From Rhodospirillaceae bacterium (GTDB lineage: Bacteria > Pseudomonadota > Alphaproteobacteria > Rhodospirillales > Magnetovibrionaceae), in NCBI GenBank assembly GCA_002401565.1, contig NVTL01000003.1, positions 37,240 through 44,300 on the forward strand: a stretch of 7,061 nt of DNA, in the 5' to 3' direction. Below, piece after piece: positions 1-6,515 of the stretch. The translations under genes were made by a program, and so were the position numbers. Under the pieces are notes generated by a model. It did no database searches. It was not told the DNA's origin and was given only the letters and a program-made list of their open reading frames with translations. Every line of letters starts with the position of its first letter. Positions within the stretch are counted from its first letter, which is position 1.

Positions 1-632
1 ACATCAACGGCCAATGTCCATCTTCCATTCAACAATTCTGGCAACCAAAAAATCGGTGTTACAAACAAAAGAACTTGAACCAAACTTGTAACAACCTGCT
101 GAATATCACGATAGCGCGTACATAATATGCCCAAGATTAAAACAACCCAACCACTATTGATGGCGATTAAAATAACGCCCGGTATTAACAACAAAGTAGC
201 TGGCGTAAGCTCAACGCCGCTGTAGATAGCGATCGGAATAAATATCAATATATTGTGAAAAAATACGAGAATATTTTTCCATATAATGGCATAGATAAAT
301 GAAGACAAATGAGTTTTCATTTGCGTAATGATTATCGTAGAGCCGACAAAAGAAAGACATCCGTCTGTTACAATACCACTAAGCAACACCCAAGGTATCA
401 TTCCTGAACACAGGTACGGCAAGTAATATTTGAGATCAACCTGCCATAAGGTCGAGTACAAAACACCAATGGTGCCGACAAATATCCCCAGACTCAAGGT
501 TGTCCAGAAAGGTCCAATAACTGTGCGGTGATACCTTCTTTTGACGTCGAGCCAGCCGAGCCGCCCCCACATATCAAAATGAAGAAAACCTCTATAAAGA
601 TCATTGATTGCAATGGCGTGCCGATTATTCAT
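1..632 (-). CDS. wzm: ABC-2 type polysaccharide export permease, Wzm-like (3' end cut by window edge)
   Basis: This is the membrane subunit of an ABC transporter that moves a lipid-linked polysaccharide across the inner membrane, working with an ATPase (Wzt) that should lie further left, outside the window. I translated it by hand from the reverse strand: 210 complete codons are visible, against roughly 260-280 residues usual for the family, so the C-terminus is missing. Seen: an amphipathic N-terminus, then the family-typical stretch RYHRTVIGPFW (residues 33-43). Hydrophobic segments follow at about 44-60, 70-88, 111-137, 143-170 and 178-197, with the typical cytoplasmic motif RYRDI at 173-177. 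The start is fixed by an in-frame TGA only one codon upstream of ATG (636-638); no strong Shine-Dalgarno precedes it. It follows the amidotransferase gene after 105 bp and is among the most AT-rich coding DNA here (about 40% G+C). Its presence implies ABC-dependent rather than Wzx/Wzy export. Family assignment is firm; O-antigen versus capsule is not decided. Confidence 0.9.
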   Translation of the reverse strand, partial: MNNRHAIAINDLYRGFLHFDMWGRLGWLDVKRRYHRTVIGPFWTTLSLGIFVGTIGVLYSTLWQVDLKYYLPYLCSGMIPWVLLSGIVTDGCLSFVGSTIIITQMKTHLSSFIYAIIWKNILVFFHNILIFIPIAIYSGVELTPATLLLIPGVILIAINSGWVVLILGILCTRYRDIQQVVTSLVQVLLFVTPIFWLPELLNGRWTLAVD

Positions 633-737
633 TTTTCATTCTTTTCATAGCTAACCGTTTTGATGAGCATGTGCAGAAGCTTGAATACATAGAGCCATCC
701 TGTGAACGTGCAATGTGTTGAGCTAAAATTGAAATGT
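633..737 (-). other. Gap between amidotransferase and permease genes, with two tiny leader frames
   Basis: This 105-bp spacer shows no convincing terminator or promoter. Two very short frames end across the permease start. One runs from ATG at 670 to a TGA at 629-631, encodes 13 residues (MLIKTVSYEKNEK) and overlaps the permease ATG as ATGA. The other runs from ATG at 648 to a TAA at 625-627 and encodes MKRMKNE. Neither has a good Shine-Dalgarno. They could couple translation into the permease gene, which itself lacks a clear ribosome site, but such short frames easily arise by chance. Confidence 0.3.
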
Positions 738-2687
738 TCATGATGCTAAACTGTCCAATGATTTTGAAGGTGATGCACAAGAGCGATATTTTGTATCTTC
801 TGCATGTTTTTCAAGGTTGGAAAGTGAAGCCTCAACATTGAGCAATGACCAAATGAGAAGTCGGTGATTTTGTTTTCCTTCTAGATGTTCATCGACGATT
901 TTACTCGTTTCTTGTTGATCTAAATAATTCCAGATACGTGAGTTTTTCGAATGAACAACTTGACGTACATAGTCGATACTCTGGCCCTTAAACCAACTGG
1001 CATCCGGTGCCGAAAACCCTTGTTTTTCTCGCTTGACGACTTCTTGTGGCACATGCCGTGCCATCGCTTTGCGCAACAATAATTTGCCATCGTTGGTTTT
1101 TTGAAAATAGCGTGAAATTTTATTACCAGCGGCATTTTCATCAATATTAACCACTTCTGAAAGATTTCCTAATTTAAGATGAACTGGCAATTTCATAGCA
1201 AAGTCAACAAGGTCATTATCAAGAAAAGGAACACGTGTTTCTAACCCATGCGCCATAGAGAGCTTATCTTCTACGGTCAACAAACCATGAAGAAACGTCT
1301 TTGCTTCAAAGTATAGAGAATGATTAATATAGTCCTCTGGACGGGTAAAACGGTCTGCGTGTTTGGTGAAAATATCGCTGAAAATATCGCGTGTCGAAAC
1401 ATGCGAAACTTCCCCCCAAATCGGCTTGAAAACTTTATGTAAGGTGCGGTTTGACAGAAGCCGTTGCCAATAGCTGTAATACTTATCTACGTAATCATCA
1501 AAATTTTGGTTCACAACGGCACGATAATATCGCCAAGGGTAGCCCCCAAACATTTCGTCACCACCCGTGCCCGCAAGAACGACCTTGTTAAACTTGCTGG
1601 CAAGATTGGAAATGTAATAATTGGGGTAACTCTGCCCAACCCGCGGCTCGTCCAAATGCCAAGCTAAATGAGGCAAGGCCCGTTCCATGTCACCAGCTTT
1701 AAGCACCATTTCATAGTGCTCCGTCCCAAACTGGCTGGACATGCGTTCAGCCTCGGCACGCTCATCAAAATTCAGCTCCATACCAGATGCAGAGCTAAGA
1801 TCGAAACCACAAGTGAACGTGCGCAGATTGGGCAAGATCTTTGAAGCAATAGACGTGATTGAACCTGAATCAATTCCTCCAGAAAGATAAGCACCAACAT
1901 CCACATCAGCAACAAGTTGCCGTTTAACCGCTTGTTGCATCAAATGATCAAGCTCTTCGAGGTAATCTTCGTCTTTCCGACCACCTTCGGGTTCTTCGAA
2001 TGTATAATCCCAATACTGTTCTATCTTGGGTCCGGTATCATTCACATGGTCCAGAGAAATCGTAGCAAAAGAGCCTGCGGGAAGCGTCCGAACGTCACTT
2101 AATAAATTACGATCTGTAAAAAAATTCTGAAACGTGAAGTACTCAAGCATCCCCTCACAATCTATACTGATTTTAAAATCTGGGTGCTGAAGAAAAGCTT
2201 TTGATTCTGAAGCAAATAGAAACGTCGAACCGACCATACAGTAATACAATGGCTTAACACCGTAACGATCACGAGCAAGCATCAAACGTTTGGTTTTGCG
2301 ATCCCATAAAACGAATGCGAACATTCCATTTAATCGACTTAACGCTCGATCTCCCCACTCTGCTAACGCATACAAAAGAACCTCTGTATCAGATTGTGAT
2401 TTAAACTGATAACCTTTAGATTGCAGTTCTGTACGGAGCTCGCGGAAATTATAAATCGCACCATTAAAAGAAATGACATATCGCTCGTCTGCCGTTGTCA
2501 TAGGCTGATGTCCGGTGGCCGTTGGGTCAATAATTGCAAGTCGACGATGCCCCAACGCCATATAATCTTCGACCCATTGGCCTTCATCGTCCGGACCACG
2601 ATGAGCAATAATATCTGTCATACCTTTTAGGATCGACGCAGAGGCCGGAGCTTGGTCAAGATTTAAAAAACCTGCAATGCCGCACAT
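738..2687 (-). CDS. asnB: Asparagine synthase-like glutamine amidotransferase, probably amidating a uronic acid
   Basis: This 649-residue cytoplasmic enzyme has both halves of the asparagine synthase family. The N-terminal class II glutaminase domain (about 1-210) starts with Met-Cys, so Cys2 is the nucleophile after Met removal. Glutamine-binding motifs are present: HRRLAIID (47-54), NGAIYN (75-80) and SDTE (99-102). The synthetase domain carries the ATP pyrophosphatase loop SGGIDS (269-274), DEP (346-348), GTGGDEMFGGY (373-383) and GLETRVPFLD (481-490). It is longer than E. coli AsnB (about 554 residues), with extra sequence near 505-530 and a 25-30 residue tail. Where E. coli AsnB reads GEGSDE, this protein has Thr374 in place of the first Glu. 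The start is certain because Cys2 must follow Met; an AAGGG lies about 10 bases upstream. Among UDP-uronic acid genes the likely role is carboxamide formation on a sugar, as proposed for the AsnB-like WbpS and for the AsnB-like gene of the Bordetella wbm locus. Ordinary asparagine synthesis is the alternative. The symbol is at family level. Confidence 0.9.
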   Translation of the reverse strand: MCGIAGFLNLDQAPASASILKGMTDIIAHRGPDDEGQWVEDYMALGHRRLAIIDPTATGHQPMTTADERYVISFNGAIYNFRELRTELQSKGYQFKSQSDTEVLLYALAEWGDRALSRLNGMFAFVLWDRKTKRLMLARDRYGVKPLYYCMVGSTFLFASESKAFLQHPDFKISIDCEGMLEYFTFQNFFTDRNLLSDVRTLPAGSFATISLDHVNDTGPKIEQYWDYTFEEPEGGRKDEDYLEELDHLMQQAVKRQLVADVDVGAYLSGGIDSGSITSIASKILPNLRTFTCGFDLSSASGMELNFDERAEAERMSSQFGTEHYEMVLKAGDMERALPHLAWHLDEPRVGQSYPNYYISNLASKFNKVVLAGTGGDEMFGGYPWRYYRAVVNQNFDDYVDKYYSYWQRLLSNRTLHKVFKPIWGEVSHVSTRDIFSDIFTKHADRFTRPEDYINHSLYFEAKTFLHGLLTVEDKLSMAHGLETRVPFLDNDLVDFAMKLPVHLKLGNLSEVVNIDENAAGNKISRYFQKTNDGKLLLRKAMARHVPQEVVKREKQGFSAPDASWFKGQSIDYVRQVVHSKNSRIWNYLDQQETSKIVDEHLEGKQNHRLLIWSLLNVEASLSNLEKHAEDTKYRSCASPSKSLDSLAS

Positions 2688-2716
2688 GAAAATGTACCCT
2701 TAAAATCTAAGTAATA

Positions 2717-3712
2717 TTATGAGCGGATATTTTTCTGACGAGCTTTAAGCTCAGAAATATGATTTTTACGCCAATCCATCAATTTTTCCAGACCTTCCCG
2801 CAATCTAATCTTCGCATCAAAAGCAATTTCGTCTCGAGCTCTTTTAGGGCATCCAATACGATTACGCACTAATGTCGCCTGGCTCCGTGGCATATAATTA
2901 ATATCTTGCTTGCATCCAGTCAGATCAACGATCAATTCAGCCAGCTCTTTTAAAGATGTGCGTATACCCGTGCCAACATTATAAAAACGATCAACCGTAT
3001 CTGCTTTCATTGCACAGATATTCGCTAGTCCACAATCTTCAACGGCAACGAAGTCAAAGGCCTCGCTACCATCCCCCATGATGGTTGGCCCCTCACCACG
3101 ATCAATCGCATCTAACATTTTCATAATAACAGCGATATAGGCTCCATGATAATCCTGACGCGGTCCGTACACATTCATATAACGTAAGCCAACGAAAGGT
3201 AATCCATAGCGAAAATGGAACGCGCGCAACATCGCCTCACCGGCAATTTTTGTTGCACCGTAAAAGTTTTTATTATTGAAGGGATGGTCTTCATCCATGG
3301 GTTCTTCAATTGCATCCCCATAAACAGAAGCAGAAGAAGAATATACCAAGCGTTTCACATCATTTTTATGACAAGCTTCAATCACATTGAAAGTACCTGC
3401 AACATTGACGTCAAAGGCTGCACGTGGAAAATCGTGGCATTGCAACAACCAAAGTGCCGCAAAATGAAAAACACCATCCGCATTTTTAAGAGCTTCGTTC
3501 AAGACGTCGGTCTGACAAATGTCGCCGCCGATATCAAAAATTCGCACACGTGGGTCGCTGAGAGCATTGGCGAGATTCTCTTCTCGCCCACGGACAAAGT
3601 TATCATAAATGACAATTTCACCAACGTCTTCTTGAACCAAAAAATCTGTCGTATGGGAACCAATCAGCCCGGCACCTCCGATTAAAACAATTTTTTTCCC
3701 ACGAATATCCAT
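2717..3712 (-). CDS. NAD-dependent nucleotide-sugar epimerase/dehydratase (extended SDR), WbmF/WbmG-like
   Basis: This 331-residue extended short-chain dehydrogenase/reductase probably epimerises a UDP-sugar in the cytoplasm. Seen: the Rossmann glycine motif GGAGLIG (12-18); Asp37 in YDNFVRG, at the usual site for binding the NAD ribose; FHFAALWLL (82-90); SSSASVYG (125-132); the catalytic pair Tyr151 and Lys155 in YGATK; and RYMNVYGPRQ (177-186), typical of the sugar-binding half. The intact YxxxK with Ser/Ala upstream indicates an active enzyme. The AALWLLQC stretch resembles, from memory, SDR proteins of Bordetella O-antigen loci (WbmF/WbmG) that act on diacetamido uronic acids. Which carbon is epimerised cannot be read from sequence. 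The start is supported by AGGA a few bases before the ATG and by the glycine motif beginning at residue 12. It lies 29 bp upstream of the amidotransferase gene, probably co-transcribed, and 141 bp after the aminotransferase gene. Confidence 0.88.
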   Translation of the reverse strand: MDIRGKKIVLIGGAGLIGSHTTDFLVQEDVGEIVIYDNFVRGREENLANALSDPRVRIFDIGGDICQTDVLNEALKNADGVFHFAALWLLQCHDFPRAAFDVNVAGTFNVIEACHKNDVKRLVYSSSASVYGDAIEEPMDEDHPFNNKNFYGATKIAGEAMLRAFHFRYGLPFVGLRYMNVYGPRQDYHGAYIAVIMKMLDAIDRGEGPTIMGDGSEAFDFVAVEDCGLANICAMKADTVDRFYNVGTGIRTSLKELAELIVDLTGCKQDINYMPRSQATLVRNRIGCPKRARDEIAFDAKIRLREGLEKLMDWRKNHISELKARQKNIRS

Positions 3713-3853
3713 CTGATCCTACTTAAATTCAAAAAAAATAGTTCCTCACACTACACGACTGTAATGAAAGAAGTATTAAGGTATAGTTTATATTTAAACA
3801 TACTCGTAACTCTACCCCATACGACGAAGAGTTTCATAATCTCCGAGCGGTCT
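3713..3853 (-). other. AT-rich gap splitting the cluster into two blocks; possible internal promoter region
   Basis: This is the largest gene-free stretch in the window: 141 bp at about 35% G+C by hand count, between blocks whose coding DNA differs in composition. On the transcribed strand it holds a run of eight T (3731-3738) close to the epimerase start and an AT-rich segment around 3776-3806. There, TTACGA, an 18-base spacer and TATACC give only a poor match to a sigma-70 promoter. No stable hairpin precedes the T run. It could be a promoter or a recombination junction; neither is shown. Confidence 0.3.
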
Positions 3854-4969
3854 TTAAGATTTTTCCCGCACGGCTTTAACAATTATATTTTGGATTTCTT
3901 CTGACATATAAGCATGCATGGGCAGACTGAGCACTTGCCCGGCCAAAGCATCGGACACAGCCACACCGCCCGGAACAACCGGACATTTTTTATAACCCGT
4001 TTGCTGGTTCAGCGGCATGGGGTAATAAATGGCGCTGGGAATACCGGCTGTTTTTAAATGAGCCTGCATCGCATTTCGGTCATCAAGCTTTAACGTATAC
4101 TGGGCCCAACTGGACATTCCACCATCCATGACAAAAGGTGTTTCAACGGTGTCTTTTAAGGCCGCCGTATAACGTGAAGCAATCTCATCCCTAGCCTTTA
4201 ACTCATCGCCAAATATATTCAGTTTTTGGATTAAGACCGCCGCTTGCAAGGTGTCTAAACGGCTATTGAGGCCCACCCGAACGTTGTCGTATTTTTCCGT
4301 GCCTTTACCATGCTGGCTTAAGGATTTCAGCAATGCAGCTTTGTCTGCATCGTTGCACAACACCGCCCCACCATCCCCGTAACAACCCAGCGGTTTAGCT
4401 GGGAAAAAGCTGGTGGTGGTATAATCGGCATAGGCCGTAACCGATTTTCCATGAAGGGACGCGCCCAGACCTTGGGCCGCATCGGCGACCAGAACCATAC
4501 CTTCTTCTTTGGTCACTGCCCCAAGTGCAACGTAATCGGCAGGCTGACCAAACAGGTCCACGGCGACAACCATTTTCGGGTTAAGCCCCTTGGCCTTCGC
4601 ATCAACGATACCCGCTTTTAGGCTTTCAACATCCATATTGAATGTGCGTTCATCCACATCCACAAAATACGGTGTAGCGCCCAACAGCGAGAACGCTTCG
4701 GCGGTGGCGACAAAGGTAAAGGCCGGAACGAATACGGCGTCCCCTGCCCCTAAATCTTCGGCCATGCCCACCAAGGTCAGAGCATCGGTGCCATTGGCAC
4801 ACGTGACCACATGTTTGGCGCCTGTGAATTTTGCAAGGGCAGATTCAAATTCACGGACCTCTTGGCCTTGGATGAAATCTCCACGTTCTAACACGCGGTT
4901 CATGGCCTCGGTTAAGTTTGAGCCCAGAGCCTTGCGTTGAGCTTGTAAATCAATGAAGGGAATAGACAT
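3854..4969 (-). CDS. wbpE: PLP-dependent sugar aminotransferase, DegT/DnrJ/EryC1 family (WbpE/WlbC type)
   Basis: The 371-residue protein belongs to the DegT/DnrJ/EryC1 aminotransferases. In the WbpE/WlbC reaction it transfers an amino group from glutamate to the 3-keto UDP-hexosaminuronic acid made by the WbpB-type dehydrogenase, releasing 2-oxoglutarate that the dehydrogenase can use to reoxidise its NADH. Seen: N-terminal FIDLQAQ (5-11); the cofactor phosphate-binding stretch NGTDAL (59-64); VPAFTFVATAEA (81-92); ADAAQGLG (162-169) with Asp163 and Gln166 for the PLP ring; SFFPAKPLG (187-195) with Lys192 as the Schiff-base lysine; and GLNSRLDTLQAA (233-244). Length is normal and no key residue is missing. 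The start is set by FIDLQAQ, which sits close to the N-terminus throughout the family, with GGAG about 14 bases upstream inside the preceding gene. Only 2 bp separate it from the acetyltransferase stop, implying translational coupling. The substrate is inferred from neighbours; the family alone also covers other amino sugars. Confidence 0.92.
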   Translation of the reverse strand: MSIPFIDLQAQRKALGSNLTEAMNRVLERGDFIQGQEVREFESALAKFTGAKHVVTCANGTDALTLVGMAEDLGAGDAVFVPAFTFVATAEAFSLLGATPYFVDVDERTFNMDVESLKAGIVDAKAKGLNPKMVVAVDLFGQPADYVALGAVTKEEGMVLVADAAQGLGASLHGKSVTAYADYTTTSFFPAKPLGCYGDGGAVLCNDADKAALLKSLSQHGKGTEKYDNVRVGLNSRLDTLQAAVLIQKLNIFGDELKARDEIASRYTAALKDTVETPFVMDGGMSSWAQYTLKLDDRNAMQAHLKTAGIPSAIYYPMPLNQQTGYKKCPVVPGGVAVSDALAGQVLSLPMHAYMSEEIQNIIVKAVREKS

Positions 4970-4971
4970 GG

Positions 4972-5544
4972 CTATTCAATACACTCCAACGTCTCATCAT
5001 TCTTCAGTCGATACTTAGATCCATCCAACGGGCAAATCAAATCATTGCCCAGTTTTTCACCTGCGCGGCTCATCCATCCGATGCGTTTGGCGGGAACGCC
5101 CACCATCAAGGCATAATCAGCAACGTCCGCAGCAACCACGGCCCCCGCCGCAATGAAACAATATTCACCAAGGGTATGGCCGCATACGATGGTCGCGTTG
5201 GCCCCAATGGTGGCTCCGCGTTTGACTAATGTGGCCCTAAACTCGCTTTGGCGATTGATTTCAGAACGGGGATTATTGACGTTGGTGAACACACACGACG
5301 GGCCGCAAAACACGCCGTCTTCCAAAGTCACGCCTTTATAGATGCTGACGTTATTTTGAATTTTGACATTGTTGCCCACGGTGACGCTTGGCCCCACCAC
5401 AACGTTTTGCCCCAACACACAATTATTGCCAATATGGGTACCCGACAACACGTGTGAAAAGTGCCAGATTTTTGTGCCCGCCCCAATCGTACAGGGTTCG
5501 TCCACATAGGCGCTTTCGTGAATGGTGACACCGTCAAAAGTCAT
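4972..5544 (-). CDS. wbpD: UDP-sugar N-acetyltransferase, left-handed beta-helix (WbpD/WlbB type)
   Basis: This 190-residue enzyme acetylates the 3-amino group of a UDP-2-acetamido-3-amino uronic acid using acetyl-CoA; the family works as a trimer. Seen: imperfect hexapeptide repeats spanning about 17-155 (for example [30 protein letters not shown]), which build the left-handed parallel beta-helix. The loop [10 protein letters not shown] (86-95) is characteristic of WbpD/WlbB proteins, and [14 protein letters not shown] (149-162) closes the helix. A short tail has Cys171 and Cys188. Length matches WbpD (about 190). It starts 3 bp after the dehydrogenase stop, with AGGGGA about 12 bases before the ATG inside that gene, and ends 2 bp before the aminotransferase. 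G+C is about 52%, the highest hand-counted here. The order dehydrogenase, acetyltransferase, aminotransferase equals wlbA-wlbB-wlbC of Bordetella. Identification is strong; the exact sugar isomer is inferred. Confidence 0.93.
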   Translation of the reverse strand: MTFDGVTIHESAYVDEPCTIGAGTKIWHFSHVLSGTHIGNNCVLGQNVVVGPSVTVGNNVKIQNNVSIYKGVTLEDGVFCGPSCVFTNVNNPRSEINRQSEFRATLVKRGATIGANATIVCGHTLGEYCFIAAGAVVAADVADYALMVGVPAKRIGWMSRAGEKLGNDLICPLDGSKYRLKNDETLECIE

Positions 5545-5547
5545 GGA

Positions 5548-6489
5548 TTAGCATTTCCCCTGAACAAAGGGGTGTTGTTCGCCCTTATTCAGTTCCAAAT
5601 CACAGGTGCGAATACCCGACACCAATTCGATAGACGGGCGTACTTGGTCGATGCCGAAACTTCCACCCTTTAAAACATCCTGATAGCTCAGGGTATGCAG
5701 ATCGGTAAAGCCGCCAGAAAATTCGATCTCGTCGCCATTAACCGTAATCGAACGATAGGTGGTTTGACCTTCGGGTGTGTTTTCAGGAAGATCATTACGA
5801 TCCACGGACAAGAACCACCGCACCCGCGCGCGTTTAAATTCCAGATACCCAGCAGCATGAGCCGGGGTGCGCAAATGCACGTGACTTTTTTCAAAATCAC
5901 CAAACACAAACGACAACATATCATAAAAGTGCACGCCGATGTTCGAAGCAATGCCACCAGATTTTGCTTCATCGCCTTTCCAAGAGACAAAGTACCAAGC
6001 GCCGCGCGACGTGATATAGGTCAAATCCACATCAAAAATCTGATCGGCCGGAGCTGCGGCGATTTTAGCCTTCAATGCCAAGATCGCCGGGTGCAGACGC
6101 AGTTGCAAAATGGTGTGAACCCGCTGCCCGGTTTGATGTTCCATTTCCGCCAAACCATCAAGATTCCATGGATTTAAAACCAGTGGCTTTTCACAAATGG
6201 CATCGGCACCAGACCGCAACGCAAAACGCACATGAGCATCGTGCAAATAGTTGGGCGAACAAATGCTGACGTAATCAACACCTTTTCCAGCCCGATGCAG
6301 TTTATCAAGGTGACGGTCAAAGCGTTCAAATTCGGTGAAAAAGCGGGCATCTGGAAAATGGCTGTCCATGACGCCAACATTGTCCGCCGGATCAAAGGCC
6401 GCAACCAAATCGCCGCCGACTTCTTTGATGGCTTTCATGTGCCGGGGCGCAACGTATCCAGCTGCCCCAATCAGTGCAAATTTCTTCAT
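5548..6489 (-). CDS. wbpB: UDP-N-acetyl-hexosaminuronate 3-dehydrogenase, Gfo/Idh/MocA family (WbpB/WlbA type)
   Basis: The 313-residue Gfo/Idh/MocA oxidoreductase matches WbpB/WlbA, which oxidises C3 of UDP-N-acetylglucosaminuronic acid to the 3-keto sugar and regenerates its bound NAD with 2-oxoglutarate. Seen: an N-terminal Rossmann motif GAAGYVAPRH (8-17) that diverges from GxGxxG in the way typical of this subfamily; VDYVSICSPNYLH (71-83); CEKPLVLNPWNLD (99-111) with the family catalytic Lys101; RLHP (131-134); YITSRGAWYFVSWKG (158-172); and SGGIASNIGVHFYDML (177-192), which includes Asn183 and His187 at the active-site edge. Length is normal. The start places the Rossmann strand immediately at the N-terminus, and a purine-rich GAGAAGAG precedes it. 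It lies 26 bp after the glycosyltransferase gene and 3 bp before the acetyltransferase gene. The 6-dehydrogenase that would supply its substrate is not in the window. Confidence 0.92.
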   Translation of the reverse strand: MKKFALIGAAGYVAPRHMKAIKEVGGDLVAAFDPADNVGVMDSHFPDARFFTEFERFDRHLDKLHRAGKGVDYVSICSPNYLHDAHVRFALRSGADAICEKPLVLNPWNLDGLAEMEHQTGQRVHTILQLRLHPAILALKAKIAAAPADQIFDVDLTYITSRGAWYFVSWKGDEAKSGGIASNIGVHFYDMLSFVFGDFEKSHVHLRTPAHAAGYLEFKRARVRWFLSVDRNDLPENTPEGQTTYRSITVNGDEIEFSGGFTDLHTLSYQDVLKGGSFGIDQVRPSIELVSGIRTCDLELNKGEQHPFVQGKC

Positions 6490-6515
6490 CTTTTACTCTT
6501 CTCAAAAATTAGGCT

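Noticed and set aside
651..698. 15-codon frame MALCIQASAHAHQNG in the spacer before the permease gene
   Set aside because: The only purine-rich sequence is too close to the ATG, the frame does not overlap the permease start, and nothing supports it beyond being open.
920..1144. Minus-strand 74-codon frame inside the amidotransferase gene, and similar short frames on both strands elsewhere
   Set aside because: These overlap well-supported genes in other frames, show low-complexity or basic composition and no recognisable motif. They are shadow frames of the real genes.
3215..3685. 156-codon plus-strand frame opposite the epimerase gene
   Set aside because: It is antisense to a gene with complete SDR motifs, has no ribosome site or family motif, and reads as a reverse-frame shadow.
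3731..3753. T8 run preceded by a TAGT/ACTA hairpin as a rho-independent terminator
   Set aside because: The stem is only 4 base pairs with no G+C-rich core and a 7-base loop. It would not be stable, and the T run sits just ahead of the epimerase ribosome site.
5695..6177. 160-codon plus-strand frame opposite the dehydrogenase gene
   Set aside because: It is antisense to a full-length WbpB-type gene with intact motifs, and its translation has no recognisable domain.
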